A DNA stretch of 64,000 bases, taken from JAEULH01 sp963746275. GTDB taxonomy: Bacteria; Pseudomonadota; Alphaproteobacteria; Rhodospirillales; Defluviicoccaceae. Position 1 is the stretch's first letter, and each line of letters begins with the position of its first letter. The position numbers were made by a program, and so were the translations under genes. The stretch covers positions 1 to 64,000 of the forward strand of contig CAVVAX010000012.1 in NCBI GenBank assembly GCA_963746275.1. Direction: 5' to 3'. Positions 33,261-41,824 of the stretch are shown piece by piece. The notes under the pieces were generated by a model. It ran no database searches, was not told where the DNA came from, and worked only from the letters and a program-made list of their open reading frames with translations.

Positions 33261-35855
33261 TTATCCGCCGATGTGCTGTCGGGCAGGTGGAGCGACTCCG
33301 GCCGCTTCCCCATAACGATCCACCTCCCGGCGCAGCCGATCCAGTTCCCGCTCCAGACGGGTGACGTAGTCCTTGCCATGGGCGCGCAGCCGCTCCTGGC
33401 TCATCCCCTGCAGCGCCTGGCAGTACCGGCGCATCGCATCCGCGCCGACGTTGCCGGCCGTCCCGCGCAGAGCGTGGACCGCCGCGCGGAAGGCCAGCGC
33501 ATCGATCGCGCCCGCGGCCTCGCGGATCTGCGTCAACAGCGACTCGGAGTTGCTGATGAAGTCCTGAAGGATGGCGAGGGCGAAGTCCTCGTCTGGGCCG
33601 CTGAAGGCTTTGAGCGCCGCCAGCGCGCGCGGGTCGAGGACTTCGGCGTCATCGGCCTGGTCGCTTCCCGTGCTGCCGGCAACGACCGGCGCGGCCACGG
33701 GTTCTCCCGCCGTGCCTTTCGCTGCGACCGCGGGATGCGGCGATCTTCCGGTCACCGCCGCCTCGATGGTAGCGATCAGCCGGCTCGGCTCGACGGGCTT
33801 GGTCAGATAAACATCTATGCCGGCGGCAAGAGCCGCCTCTTTTGTCTCGACCGTCGCGTCGGCGCTCAATGCAATGATGGGGATGCGTGGCTGATCGAGG
33901 GCGCCCATGCGGTAGAGCTTGACGACGTCGAGGCCGCTGAGGCCCGGCATGTTGATGTCGAGGAGGACCGCGTCGAAGCTTTCCTGCGCCAGCGCGTCGA
34001 GGGCGTCCTCGCCATTCTCGACAAGAGAAGCCTGGAAGCCGGCCCGTTCGAGAAGACGCGCGGTTACTTTCCGGTTCACCGGGTTGTCCTCGGCGACCAG
34101 GATGCGGACGTCGCCGCGCCGCTCGCGCGCGGCATCGGCGGCGACGCTTCCTGCCTCGTCGCTGTGCTCGCCGCCGCCGGGCGCGAAACAGGCGGCAGCG
34201 TGCAGCGCTCCGACAAGGGCTTCCTCCGCTGGCGGCCAGGGTAGAACCGCAAAGACGTCGGCTCCTGCCGCTGCCCCCGCCGCTGCCTCAAGCGCGCCCA
34301 CGGCGAGATCGGCCGCGCTGCCGCCGACGCGGAGGAGGACCGTCGCGCCGCTGCGGTGGGCGGCAAGCTCGGCAAGCGGCGTCGCCGCCGCGCCAGTGTC
34401 GCCTTCGGCCCGCGCGTCGACGATCACGACCAGCGGCGCAATCGGCGCCACATCCCGCGCCAGGGCGGCCCTTGCCGCCTCCAAGCCGTCGGCGGCAACG
34501 ACGCTGATGCCGTACGGCCCGGTCCGGTGGCGCACCTCATCCACCAGGACGCCATCGCTGCTGACCACGAGGAGGCGCCGCGGCAGCGTCGGCGGCAGGG
34601 CTTCCGGATGCCGCGCTGGCGGGTACGGCATCTCCAGGCAGAACGTGCTGCCGCGGCCAGGCTCGCTTGCGACTGTCAGCGACCCGCCGCCCAGCTCCGC
34701 CAGGCTTCTCGATATCGCCAGCCCCAGGCCGGTGCCGCCGAAGCGGCGGTTGACGTCCTCGTCGGCGCGGGCGAAGCGCTCGAAAATGCGCTCGTGCAGG
34801 TGGGAGGGAATGCCGATGCCGGTGTCGGCGACCAGGATGCGAACGCTGCCGCCTACCGCCCCAGGCTCGGCGCGGACGATGATGGCGCCCTGCTGGGTAA
34901 ACTTGAGCGCGTTGCCGATGAGGTTGGTCAGGATCTGGCGCAGGTGCTTGACGTCGCCATGAAGCCGCCACGGCACCGCAGGGTCGATCTGCGCCGCGAG
35001 CCGCAGCATCCGCTCGCCGGCGCCGGGGCGGAAGATCGAGAGGACGTCGGCCAGTGCCGCGTGCAGGTCGAAGTCGCTGGCGTCGACGGTCGTGCGATCG
35101 GCCTCGATCCGTGAGACGTCGAGGATGTCGTCAATGAGGGCGAGTAGAGTCGTCCCGGCGGTCTTTACCGTGTGCACCATCTCGCGTTGATCGGCGTCCA
35201 GCGGCGTCCCTCTCATTAGGTCGCTGGTGCCAATGATCGCGTTCAGCGGCGTGCGTAGCTCGTGACTGACGCCGGCGAGAAAGCGGGTCTTCGCGAGGCT
35301 TGCGGCTTCGGCCTGCGCCTTGGCCTCGGTCAGCTTGTGGATCAGCGTCGCGGCATAGCCGGGAAGGACGACCAGCGCCGCGAGCAGGCCCAGCGCCAGC
35401 GGCCATTCCTTCATCCAGAACGGGCTCGTGAGCACCACCGCGGAGAAGCCGACGGCAGCCAAGGCGACCGAGCCGGCAAGATAGGGCAACCCGTAGCGGA
35501 AGCCGTTGCCCAGAGCGATCCACAGGTAGACGGGATAAAAGGGCGCCGCCGCCGCGTCGCCTAAATGCATGAAGCCGGACAGCACCGAGAAGTCGGTGAT
35601 CATCGCCAAGATCCGCCGCCAGCGCGACGGCGCCGGTCGGGCGATGATCGCGATGAGAATGACGGCTGAGATCGAAAGGTAGACGCCGCCGAGGGCAACC
35701 AGCATCGGGTGGTCGCTGCCGCCGGGTTGCCTGCTGACATGGAACTGAACGTAGAGGAACAGGAGCGCGACGATGGCGACCCGGATCGCCGCCTGCTCGT
35801 GCTCGCTGTCGGCGCGGGCGCCGAGGCGGGCGCGAAGCTCGAATAAGCCTCTCAC
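33261..35855 (-). CDS. rpfC: RpfC-like hybrid sensor histidine kinase for DSF
   Basis: The 864-residue protein starts (GTG 35855) with a short N terminus containing GARADSEHEQAAIR, closely resembling the DSF-sensing N-terminal input region of Xanthomonas RpfC. About five transmembrane helices follow (25-170), then HisKA with His198 in GVSHELRTPLNAIIG, HATPase (NLIGNALKF, DTGIGIP, GGTGLGLA), a degenerate receiver (about 425-555, no phosphoacceptor motif), a full receiver (about 583-700, Asp633, Lys686) and an Hpt domain (about 745-845, His794 in VHALRGTAGNVG). It would sense DSF, relay phosphate through Hpt to a separate regulator, and in Xanthomonas also binds RpfF to limit synthesis. The frame is open 62 codons further upstream but that part lacks protein character. 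Confidence 0.9.
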   Translation of the reverse strand: MRGLFELRARLGARADSEHEQAAIRVAIVALLFLYVQFHVSRQPGGSDHPMLVALGGVYLSISAVILIAIIARPAPSRWRRILAMITDFSVLSGFMHLGDAAAAPFYPVYLWIALGNGFRYGLPYLAGSVALAAVGFSAVVLTSPFWMKEWPLALGLLAALVVLPGYAATLIHKLTEAKAQAEAASLAKTRFLAGVSHELRTPLNAIIGTSDLMRGTPLDADQREMVHTVKTAGTTLLALIDDILDVSRIEADRTTVDASDFDLHAALADVLSIFRPGAGERMLRLAAQIDPAVPWRLHGDVKHLRQILTNLIGNALKFTQQGAIIVRAEPGAVGGSVRILVADTGIGIPSHLHERIFERFARADEDVNRRFGGTGLGLAISRSLAELGGGSLTVASEPGRGSTFCLEMPYPPARHPEALPPTLPRRLLVVSSDGVLVDEVRHRTGPYGISVVAADGLEAARAALARDVAPIAPLVVIVDARAEGDTGAAATPLAELAAHRSGATVLLRVGGSAADLAVGALEAAAGAAAGADVFAVLPWPPAEEALVGALHAAACFAPGGGEHSDEAGSVAADAARERRGDVRILVAEDNPVNRKVTARLLERAGFQASLVENGEDALDALAQESFDAVLLDINMPGLSGLDVVKLYRMGALDQPRIPIIALSADATVETKEAALAAGIDVYLTKPVEPSRLIATIEAAVTGRSPHPAVAAKGTAGEPVAAPVVAGSTGSDQADDAEVLDPRALAALKAFSGPDEDFALAILQDFISNSESLLTQIREAAGAIDALAFRAAVHALRGTAGNVGADAMRRYCQALQGMSQERLRAHGKDYVTRLERELDRLRREVDRYGEAAGVAPPARQHIGG

Positions 35856-35952
35856 GGGGGGCACATGGCGGGCGGGGAGCGTCCGGCCGGTGCGCCGGCA
35901 CTCCCTGGGCTTTCCGGGCGAGCGGGTCTGGCCACGACGCCGCGGGGATCTC

Positions 35953-36489
35953 CTACTGCGGCAACAGCACCCGGTCGATGGGAATGATGACGCCATTGTC
36001 GGCGACGATGTCGGCGCCCTTGCCTTTGCCAAGGCCCACAACAGGGCCGCTCATTGCCCGGGCGTTGTAGACCGCGGTGTCGCGCTCATCGATCAGCGAG
36101 CTGTCGGCCGGCGTGCCGGCGACGAATATGGTCTGCCCCTGCGCGGTCCTCAGGAACGTCTGCCGCCCAGCCAGGTCGTTCGAGGTGAACTTGCCGGGGA
36201 CCACGTGGTAGCGGAGGACCTCGGCCAGGATCGCCCGGTTCTCCGGCTGCAGCAGCGCCCGGTAGGTCTCGTAAGGCACCGTGTTGAAGGCCTCGTCTGT
36301 GGGCGCGAACAGCGTGTAGGGCCCGGGGCCCGTCAGGGTCTGCGTCAACCCAGCCGCATCGGCGGCAGCGAGAAGGCGATCGAAGCGGCCCGTCGCCGCA
36401 GCGGTTTCCACCAGGTTCGCGGCGTTCGCGGGAAGCGCTTGGAGCGAGAGCGGAGCGGCGACGGCGAAGGCCAGGAGCCAGCGTTTCAT
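35953..36489 (-). CDS. secreted fasciclin (FAS1) domain protein
   Basis: 178 residues with a signal peptide (MKRWLLAFAVAAPLSLQ, cleavage after ANA near 22) and a single FAS1 domain (H1 motif YTLFAPTDEAFN, YHVVPGKF, H2-like GVIIPIDRVLLP). FAS1 domains mediate cell-surface or matrix adhesion. ATG 36489 is fixed by GAGGAGGA seven bases upstream; an ATG 12 codons earlier is less likely. It lies 97 bases upstream of rpfC on the same strand with no clear terminator between, so the two may be co-transcribed. About a third of residues match the second fasciclin gene next to it. Confidence 0.92.
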   Translation of the reverse strand: MKRWLLAFAVAAPLSLQALPANAANLVETAAATGRFDRLLAAADAAGLTQTLTGPGPYTLFAPTDEAFNTVPYETYRALLQPENRAILAEVLRYHVVPGKFTSNDLAGRQTFLRTAQGQTIFVAGTPADSSLIDERDTAVYNARAMSGPVVGLGKGKGADIVADNGVIIPIDRVLLPQ

Positions 36490-36649
36490 TCTTGTCCTCC
36501 TCTTCAAAAGCGCGCTTGTGGCCACGCACAGGGACCCGTTGCGCCGGGCGCTGTTTCCGGGGCGAATGTCGCTACACTATGCTATCGCCGCGGGTTCGCC
36601 CAGCCTCGGCACGCCGCAAGGGCTGTCCGCGGGCCGGAATCGCCAGCTC

Positions 36650-36680
36650 CAAACGAAAGAGGCGCCCTGAAGGGCGCCTC
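36650..36680 (-). terminator. intrinsic terminator after the second fasciclin gene
   Basis: GAGGCGCCC (36659-36667) and GGGCGCCTC (36672-36680) are a perfect 9-bp inverted repeat with a 4-base loop. Read on the minus strand, the stem is followed by TTTCGTTT. It lies 42 bases past the stop codon of the fasciclin gene at 36722. Confidence 0.8.
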
Positions 36681-36721
36681 GCGCAGGCTTTCGTAGACTC
36701 GTCGTATGTAAACTTGTCCTG

Positions 36722-37228
36722 TTACGACTTCGGCATCAGCACGGCGTCGATGGCGTGGATGACGCCGTTGGAGGCGGCTACGTCCGGCTTGACGACGTTG
36801 GCGCCGTTGACCGTCACCCCCTTGGTCCCGTCAATCGAGACGGTCGAGCCTTCGACGGTCTCGGCCTCAGTGACCTTACCCTTCACGTCCGCCGCCATCA
36901 CCTTCCCAGGGACGACGTGGTAGGTGAGGATCTGCGTCAGCTTCTCCTTGTTCTCGGGCTTGAGCAGGCTCTCGACCGTTCCGGCGGGAAGCTTGGCGAA
37001 CGCCGCGTCCGTTGGCGCGAACACGGTGAACGGCCCCTTGCCCTTCAGCGTCTCGACGAGCCCTGCCGCCTTCACCGCCGTCACCAGCGTGTTGAACTGC
37101 CCGGCGCCGACGGCGGTGTCCACGATGTCCTTATCGCTCGCGGCCGTGGCCGGAGCACTCATCACCGCCGCCGCCGAGATCGCAGTGAAGGCCACTGCCA
37201 TCGTTTGCGCGCGAAGTCTTTGCATCAT
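36722..37228 (-). CDS. secreted fasciclin (FAS1) domain protein
   Basis: 168 residues with a signal peptide (cleavage after TAA near 28-30) and one FAS1 domain (FTVFAPTDAAFAKLP, YHVVPGKV, SNGVIHAIDAVLMP). It is the closer match to the common secreted bacterial FAS1/MPB70-like proteins. ATG 37228 or the adjacent ATG 37225 is the start, after AACAGAG. A strong terminator separates it from the next fasciclin gene, so the two are separate transcription units that probably arose by duplication. Confidence 0.92.
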   Translation of the reverse strand: MMQRLRAQTMAVAFTAISAAAVMSAPATAASDKDIVDTAVGAGQFNTLVTAVKAAGLVETLKGKGPFTVFAPTDAAFAKLPAGTVESLLKPENKEKLTQILTYHVVPGKVMAADVKGKVTEAETVEGSTVSIDGTKGVTVNGANVVKPDVAASNGVIHAIDAVLMPKS

Positions 37229-37521
37229 CTCTGTTGGACCCTTCTCAGGTTGACCCGGTCTCACTCCTGATAGGGCTACGCCCCGGCCCCGTGCGTGGAT
37301 CAGCTTTGGCGAGCACCGTCCCCGCTTGCCCGGGCCCGGCCGGCACCAACGGGTTCCTGGCCGCGAAGGTGCCGTGGCATGCATCCGTGGCAAGAAAGGT
37401 GACCCGAGGGTGGCCGTGACGAGCATGGTCATGACGGCAATACAAGCCAGTCACGTCATGCCCGCACTTATTGGGCATCCATAAAACCATAGGGAGGCGG
37501 CCCGAAACCCCGGCCAGCTCT
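37229..37521. other. intergenic gap without a gene
   Basis: The stretch upstream of the second fasciclin gene holds no coding frame with protein character. Near 37425-37460 GTCATGAC is a short palindrome and CATGAC/GTCATG recurs. The fasciclin promoter is expected here but I cannot pick a convincing one. Confidence 0.4.
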
Positions 37522-38493
37522 TTACCTTCGCTTTTCCTCTAGCAGGCCGAGCTGGCGGAAGCTGGTATGGCCACGCCGGGAGACGATGAGGTGGTCGTGG
37601 AGCAGAATGCCGACACGGGCCAGCGCGTCGCCGACCTCACGGGTCATGGCGATGTCCGGCTTAGACGGCGCCGGGTGGTTGCTCGGGTGGTTGTGCACCA
37701 TGATTAGCGCCGAGGCGTCGAGGGCGAGCGCCCGGCGGACCACCTCGCGCGGATAGACCGGGGTGTGGTCGATGGTGCCCTGGTGCTGGACCTCGTCGGC
37801 GATCAGCACGTTCATGCGGTCGAGAAACAGCAGGCGGAACTGCTCGACCATGGCATGCGCCATGGCCGCGCGCAGGTAGGCGACGAGCTTGTCCCAGTTG
37901 TCGAAGACGGGCCGCTCGCACACCTCCTCGCGCACCACCCGCGCGGCCATCGCCCGGACGGCCTTGAACAGGGTGATGGTGTGGTGGTTGACGCCCTGGA
38001 ACTCGGCAAGCTGGTCGGAGCGGGCGTGGATCACGCCGGCGAGGCCCTCGAACCGCTGTAACAGCGCCTTGGCCACGGGCTTGGTGTCGATGCGCTCGAT
38101 GGAAAAGAACAGGAGCAGCTCGAGCAGCTCGTAGTCCGGCATCGCCTCGTCGGCGCCGCCTAGGAAGCGGTCGCGGAGCCGCTGGCGATGGCCCCAGTAG
38201 TGGGGCTGGGGCTTCGGCGCCAGCTCCAGATGCATGGCGCCGTCCGACAGGCCCGGTCGGTCGCCGGTCGGCTTCTCCTGCTGCAGCTTCTCAGCGATGG
38301 CCGCTGCGGGGTTCTCGCCTTCGAAGAGCCAGACCCGCTTGAGCGGGTCCCAGCGGCCGCCCAAAGCCCGCAGGACCCGGCGGTGGCGGTGAGTTTCGCC
38401 CTGGACGGCATAAAGCAGCGGGCCGTCGATGGGCGCGTGGCAAGTGACGCTCAGGCCGTGAGGCTCGAGCGTTGCCGCACCGCCGAGGCTCAC
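37522..38493 (-). CDS. RadC-family (JAB/MPN) protein with extra N-terminal domain
   Basis: A 323-residue protein with a UPF0758/RadC core: helix-hairpin-helix-like DYELLELLLFFSI, then the JAB metalloprotease-like domain with zinc motif HNHPSNHPAPSKPD. About 100 residues precede the core and contain TCHAPIDGPLLYAV and LRALGGRWDPLKRVWLFEG, resembling a short module seen in phage and plasmid proteins. The GTG at 38493 overlaps the stop of the upstream nuclease gene (GTGA), which decides the start. RadC is not a proven repair protein; association with mobile DNA is common. Confidence 0.8.
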   Translation of the reverse strand: MSLGGAATLEPHGLSVTCHAPIDGPLLYAVQGETHRHRRVLRALGGRWDPLKRVWLFEGENPAAAIAEKLQQEKPTGDRPGLSDGAMHLELAPKPQPHYWGHRQRLRDRFLGGADEAMPDYELLELLLFFSIERIDTKPVAKALLQRFEGLAGVIHARSDQLAEFQGVNHHTITLFKAVRAMAARVVREEVCERPVFDNWDKLVAYLRAAMAHAMVEQFRLLFLDRMNVLIADEVQHQGTIDHTPVYPREVVRRALALDASALIMVHNHPSNHPAPSKPDIAMTREVGDALARVGILLHDHLIVSRRGHTSFRQLGLLEEKRR

Positions 38494-39050
38494 TGCTTGG
38501 CGCTCCGGATGCGTGCGCCGCCCAAGCGCCGCCACTTCCACGGCTCGATGAATGAGCTGCGCCACACTCCCTTGCTGGCGACCCGGGCGCTTTCCTCCTC
38601 GCCGACGTAATCCTTGGAATACTGCCGGTAGGCCAGCGCCAAGCCTTCGCGCACCATCATCGCGTTCAGGTCGGTCGGGCCGGCGAAGCAGACGGCGATG
38701 ATCCGGCCGTAGCGGTCGCGCTGGTCGCCTTTGCAGACGACGGTGCGGCCGCCGGCCTCGTCGGCCAGCGCCAGCGCGGCGCTCTCGCCGCAGCGCCAGT
38801 CGCTGCCGCCAACGCTGCAGAGCTGGCGGCTTTCCGGCGCGTCGATGCCGTGCAGGCGAACGCGTTCGCCTGCGACCTCGATGGTGTCGCCATCGACGAC
38901 CACGGCGCGGCCACTGACGTCGGCCTCGGCGGTGACGCTCATCAAGGTGAGCCAAGCGCCGGCCGCCAGCGCAAGGGCGCTGGCGGCACAACGCAGCGAC
39001 GGACACAAACCGGCGGCAGCCCCGCCGCCGGCACCCCCCATGGTGCTCAT
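38490..39050 (-). CDS. secreted thermonuclease (SNase-like) family nuclease
   Basis: 186 residues with a hydrophobic signal sequence (about 20-45) and an SNase-like domain: VVDGDTIEVAGERVRLHGIDAPE at its start, and RYGRIIAVCFA and GVWRSSF towards the end. The catalytic Asp and Arg positions of the family (DGDT, RLHGIDAPE, DRYGR) are visible. ATG 39050 with AAGGCAGA upstream is the start. It is translationally coupled to the RadC-family gene. It would cut DNA or RNA outside the cytoplasm. Confidence 0.9.
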   Translation of the reverse strand: MSTMGGAGGGAAAGLCPSLRCAASALALAAGAWLTLMSVTAEADVSGRAVVVDGDTIEVAGERVRLHGIDAPESRQLCSVGGSDWRCGESAALALADEAGGRTVVCKGDQRDRYGRIIAVCFAGPTDLNAMMVREGLALAYRQYSKDYVGEEESARVASKGVWRSSFIEPWKWRRLGGARIRSAKQ

Positions 39051-39160
39051 TCTGCCTTTATAGCCCCAAACGGGGTGCGTGTTAACGGGAAACGCTACGG
39101 CGCTTCCTGGGTGTTCCGCCTTCCGACACGTCCCGGCCCTTCGGGAGCGGCGGCCCGATT

Positions 39161-40483
39161 TCACGAGGTCGAGGCGGCCGACACCTTCTCCTTCGCGACC
39201 GGCCGCCACACCGGGCCCGGACCTACGGCGGGCGGGGCGGCGCGCACCCCGAGCGTCTCGGCCAGACGGCGCGTGTCCTCGGGCTCGCCTGCGAGCAGCG
39301 AGACCTTGCTCCGCCTCTCCAAAACCTCGGCGACGGCGTCGGCGAACCGGCGCGCGTCGGCCCGGGCGGCAACGCGCGGCGAGCCTTGGGCCAGCCGCCG
39401 CCACTCGTCCTCGTCCGACGACAGCATCCGCATGAGGTTGGCGAGCCCCTCGACCTCACCGGGCGCGAAGCTGAACCCGTTCACGCCGGAGCGGACGAGA
39501 TCGTCGCGCGCGCCGCACGGGTCCGAGCAGAGCACGGGGACGCCCATGGCCACGGCCTCGTTGATGACCAGGCCCCAGGTCTCTGAGACGCTGGGCAGGA
39601 TCAGGGCGAGGGTGGTGGCGAGGGTCTCGCAGACCTCCTTCTCGTTGCCGAAGCCGAGGAAGATCACCGACGGGATGTTCTTCTCGCGGACCATGCCCTC
39701 GATGGCGCCTCGCTCCGGCCCGTCGCCGCAAAGCACGAGATCACGGGCCGTCATGCCGTGCTCGAGGCACGCCTCGTGGTAGCGCGCATAGGCGTTGATG
39801 GCGGTGGGGAGGTCCTTCTCCGGGATCATCCGCGCGATGATCGTGAAGTGCCGCCTCTCGTAAGCGTAGCCGCCGGGCGCGGGCTCGCTTCCCGACCAGT
39901 CGCGAACGCGTTGGACCGAGACGGTGTCCAGGCCGGTGCGGAAGTTATCCGTACGAACGCCGAGGAACTCGAGGTACTCCAAGTGCGCAGCGCCGCTGGT
40001 GATGCCTCCGACGTAGGGGAAGAACAACAGAGACTTCAGCACCTCCCTCCAGAGGGAGCGGTCCTTGTCGGAGAACTTGGACCCCATCATGATATAGGGG
40101 AACTTCCCCATCACCCGTAAAAGGACGGCGGCGAGGAAGGTATCCGGGTAGCTATAGTTGATCAGAAAAACGTGCTTGGCCTTGATCTTCAGCAGGCACG
40201 ACATCAGCCCCCACATCCGCCGCAGCGGATGGATGTCCTCCCAGTTCCTGGAAGGGAACAGCGTGATGCGCTTGAAGCCCTGGCTGCTTGCCTTATCCCA
40301 AGCGTAGGTCGTGCTCATGTCGGAGAACTCGACGCCGAACAGCTTCAACTTGCCGCCGATCTTGTCGTTGGCCGCCAAGATGCGGTCGACGTGGTAGGGG
40401 CCGAACTTGTGAAAGCAGATCGCGACGACCTCCGGCGGCCCGGTTTCGCCAGAACTTGACCTGGCCCGACCGAGTTTAAGCAT
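39161..40483 (-). CDS. glycosyltransferase (GT4-type)
   Basis: 440 residues with two Rossmann-like halves. The C-terminal half shows the GT4 pattern: FTIIARMIPEKDLPTAINAY (ribosyl contact), LCGDGPERGAIE, IFLGF and the donor-binding E-x7-E in SVSETWGLVINEAVAMG. The N-terminal half (CFHKFGPYHVDRI) resembles transferases that use a polysaccharide or lipid acceptor. It stands alone, so its glycan is unknown; a role in exopolysaccharide is possible given the neighbouring surface genes. Confidence 0.88.
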   Translation of the reverse strand: MLKLGRARSSSGETGPPEVVAICFHKFGPYHVDRILAANDKIGGKLKLFGVEFSDMSTTYAWDKASSQGFKRITLFPSRNWEDIHPLRRMWGLMSCLLKIKAKHVFLINYSYPDTFLAAVLLRVMGKFPYIMMGSKFSDKDRSLWREVLKSLLFFPYVGGITSGAAHLEYLEFLGVRTDNFRTGLDTVSVQRVRDWSGSEPAPGGYAYERRHFTIIARMIPEKDLPTAINAYARYHEACLEHGMTARDLVLCGDGPERGAIEGMVREKNIPSVIFLGFGNEKEVCETLATTLALILPSVSETWGLVINEAVAMGVPVLCSDPCGARDDLVRSGVNGFSFAPGEVEGLANLMRMLSSDEDEWRRLAQGSPRVAARADARRFADAVAEVLERRSKVSLLAGEPEDTRRLAETLGVRAAPPAVGPGPVWRPVAKEKVSAASTS

Positions 40484-40851
40484 AGTCCGCTCCCCCGTTT
40501 ATGATGACGAGCTGCGGCATCCTACAGCCTCAGCTTTTCCCGCAACACGCCGAGCTTTCGCCATCGCGCGAAGTTGCTCGGCTCGACTTCCCGATTATGG
40601 CGCCTTGTGGATGGTGCACAAGAGACTCCTAAACAACAACGCAATTGGTGGCATTTTCGGGATCTGACCGACGCGGCGACGGCCGGATCCCCAGCATCCG
40701 GAACAACGCGAGGTGCGGGCGAAGACAGCGCGCCCTGGTGCGGCTGCAGACGCCCGGATGCCGAACGCATCCTGAAACTGTCCTGCGCGCGTCTTGACGA
40801 GGCATACGCCGTGGTGCATCAGGACCGGCCGCTGGGCCGAGCAAGGGTGCG
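40484..40851. other. intergenic gap between divergent genes
   Basis: 368 bases between the glycosyltransferase and the ChbG-type gene, with a less G+C-rich patch near 40610-40660. No gene or strong hairpin is visible. GTCTTGACG near 40790 is a possible -35 for the downstream gene but lacks a clear partner. Confidence 0.4.
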
Positions 40852-41589
40852 ATGGAGCTGTTTATCAACGCCGACGACTTTGGCCTCTCGCCTGGGGTGA
40901 ACCGGGCGATCGTCGACGCCTTCGCCCGCGGCCTGATCACCGGAACGACGGCGCTCGCAAATGCGCCCGCGTTCGAGGAGGCCTGTGCGCTCGCCCAGCA
41001 GCACGGCCTCGTCGATGCCGTCGGCATCCACTTCGTGCTCACCGACGACGAGCCGTTGACCGAGCCCATCCGCAGGTTGCCGCGGTTCTGCGGCCCCGAC
41101 GGCCGGTTCTGCTACGTTCGCCCGAAAAACCCGTCGTTCGTCCTCAGCGCCGAGGAACGGGAGGCGCTCGGCAAGGAGTTCGTCGCACAGGTCGAGCGCT
41201 GCCGGGCCGCCGGGCTGCCGATCATCCACTGCGACTCCCATCATCACGTCCACAACGAATGGCCGATCTTTGCGATCGTGCGGGAGGTCGCGCGCCAGAA
41301 AGGCATTCGGAGCTGCCGACTGGCCAGGAACTGTGGGTCAGGCATTCGTCTTCCTCATCGGCTGTACAAAGCGGCGCTGAACGCGCGGATCCGCGGCAGC
41401 GGCCTGGCCCGCACGCGCTACTTTGGCGGCATCGACGACGTGCTCGATCTGGCGAGCGGCGACCGTAACCCATCGGCGGAGGTGATGGTCCATCCCATCT
41501 ACGACGGCGAGGTGATCTTGGATGGGTTCGACGGCGAGCCGCTGGAAGAGGGCATCGCGAGGCTGATGAGGAGCCTTTCGCCCGCGTAG
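40852..41589 (+). CDS. ChbG/HpnK-family carbohydrate deacetylase (YdjC-like)
   Basis: 245 residues of the YdjC/ChbG/HpnK family, which removes acetyl groups from N-acetylated sugars or hopanoid head groups by a metal-dependent TIM-barrel mechanism. The metal and catalytic residues are in FINADDFGLSPGVNRA (Asp pair) and CDSHHHVHN; MVHPIYDG is the late histidine motif. There are no hopanoid genes nearby, so the substrate is open; a glycan made by the adjacent glycosyltransferase is an attractive guess. Confidence 0.88.
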   Translation: MELFINADDFGLSPGVNRAIVDAFARGLITGTTALANAPAFEEACALAQQHGLVDAVGIHFVLTDDEPLTEPIRRLPRFCGPDGRFCYVRPKNPSFVLSAEEREALGKEFVAQVERCRAAGLPIIHCDSHHHVHNEWPIFAIVREVARQKGIRSCRLARNCGSGIRLPHRLYKAALNARIRGSGLARTRYFGGIDDVLDLASGDRNPSAEVMVHPIYDGEVILDGFDGEPLEEGIARLMRSLSPA

Positions 41590-41645
41590 GCCGCCGCCGG
41601 AAGACGTCGCGTGCGACGTCGGCCTGAAGCGGCCGGAGATGCGAT

Positions 41646-41719
41646 TGGCTGGGGGACCTGGATTCGAACCAGGGCTGCTCGGTCCAGAGCCGAGAGTTCT
41701 ACCGCTAAACTATCCCCCA
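41646..41719 (-). tRNA. tRNA-Gln (anticodon CTG), CCA encoded
   Basis: On the minus strand the acceptor TGGGGGA pairs with TCCCCCA. The D arm is TAGTTTAGCGGTAGAACT. The anticodon stem CTCGG/CCGAG holds loop CTCTGGA (anticodon CTG). The T arm is TGGTTCGAATCCA, followed by discriminator G and CCA. Confidence 0.97.
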
Positions 41720-41824
41720 CCGGCGCGGGCTACGCGGCGACGAGGGGCTTCTAACACAGCCGGCGGCGGTTTTGTAGCGGCTTGCGGCTTGATCGCGCCG
41801 GACCCGCCGCGCAGAGTAGCGGCA

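Noticed and set aside
35856..36041. ATG 36041 as the start of RpfC
   Set aside because: The extra 62 residues are Ser/Arg/Pro/Cys-rich without protein character and overlap the fasciclin gene; the DSF-input-like N terminus begins at GTG 35855.
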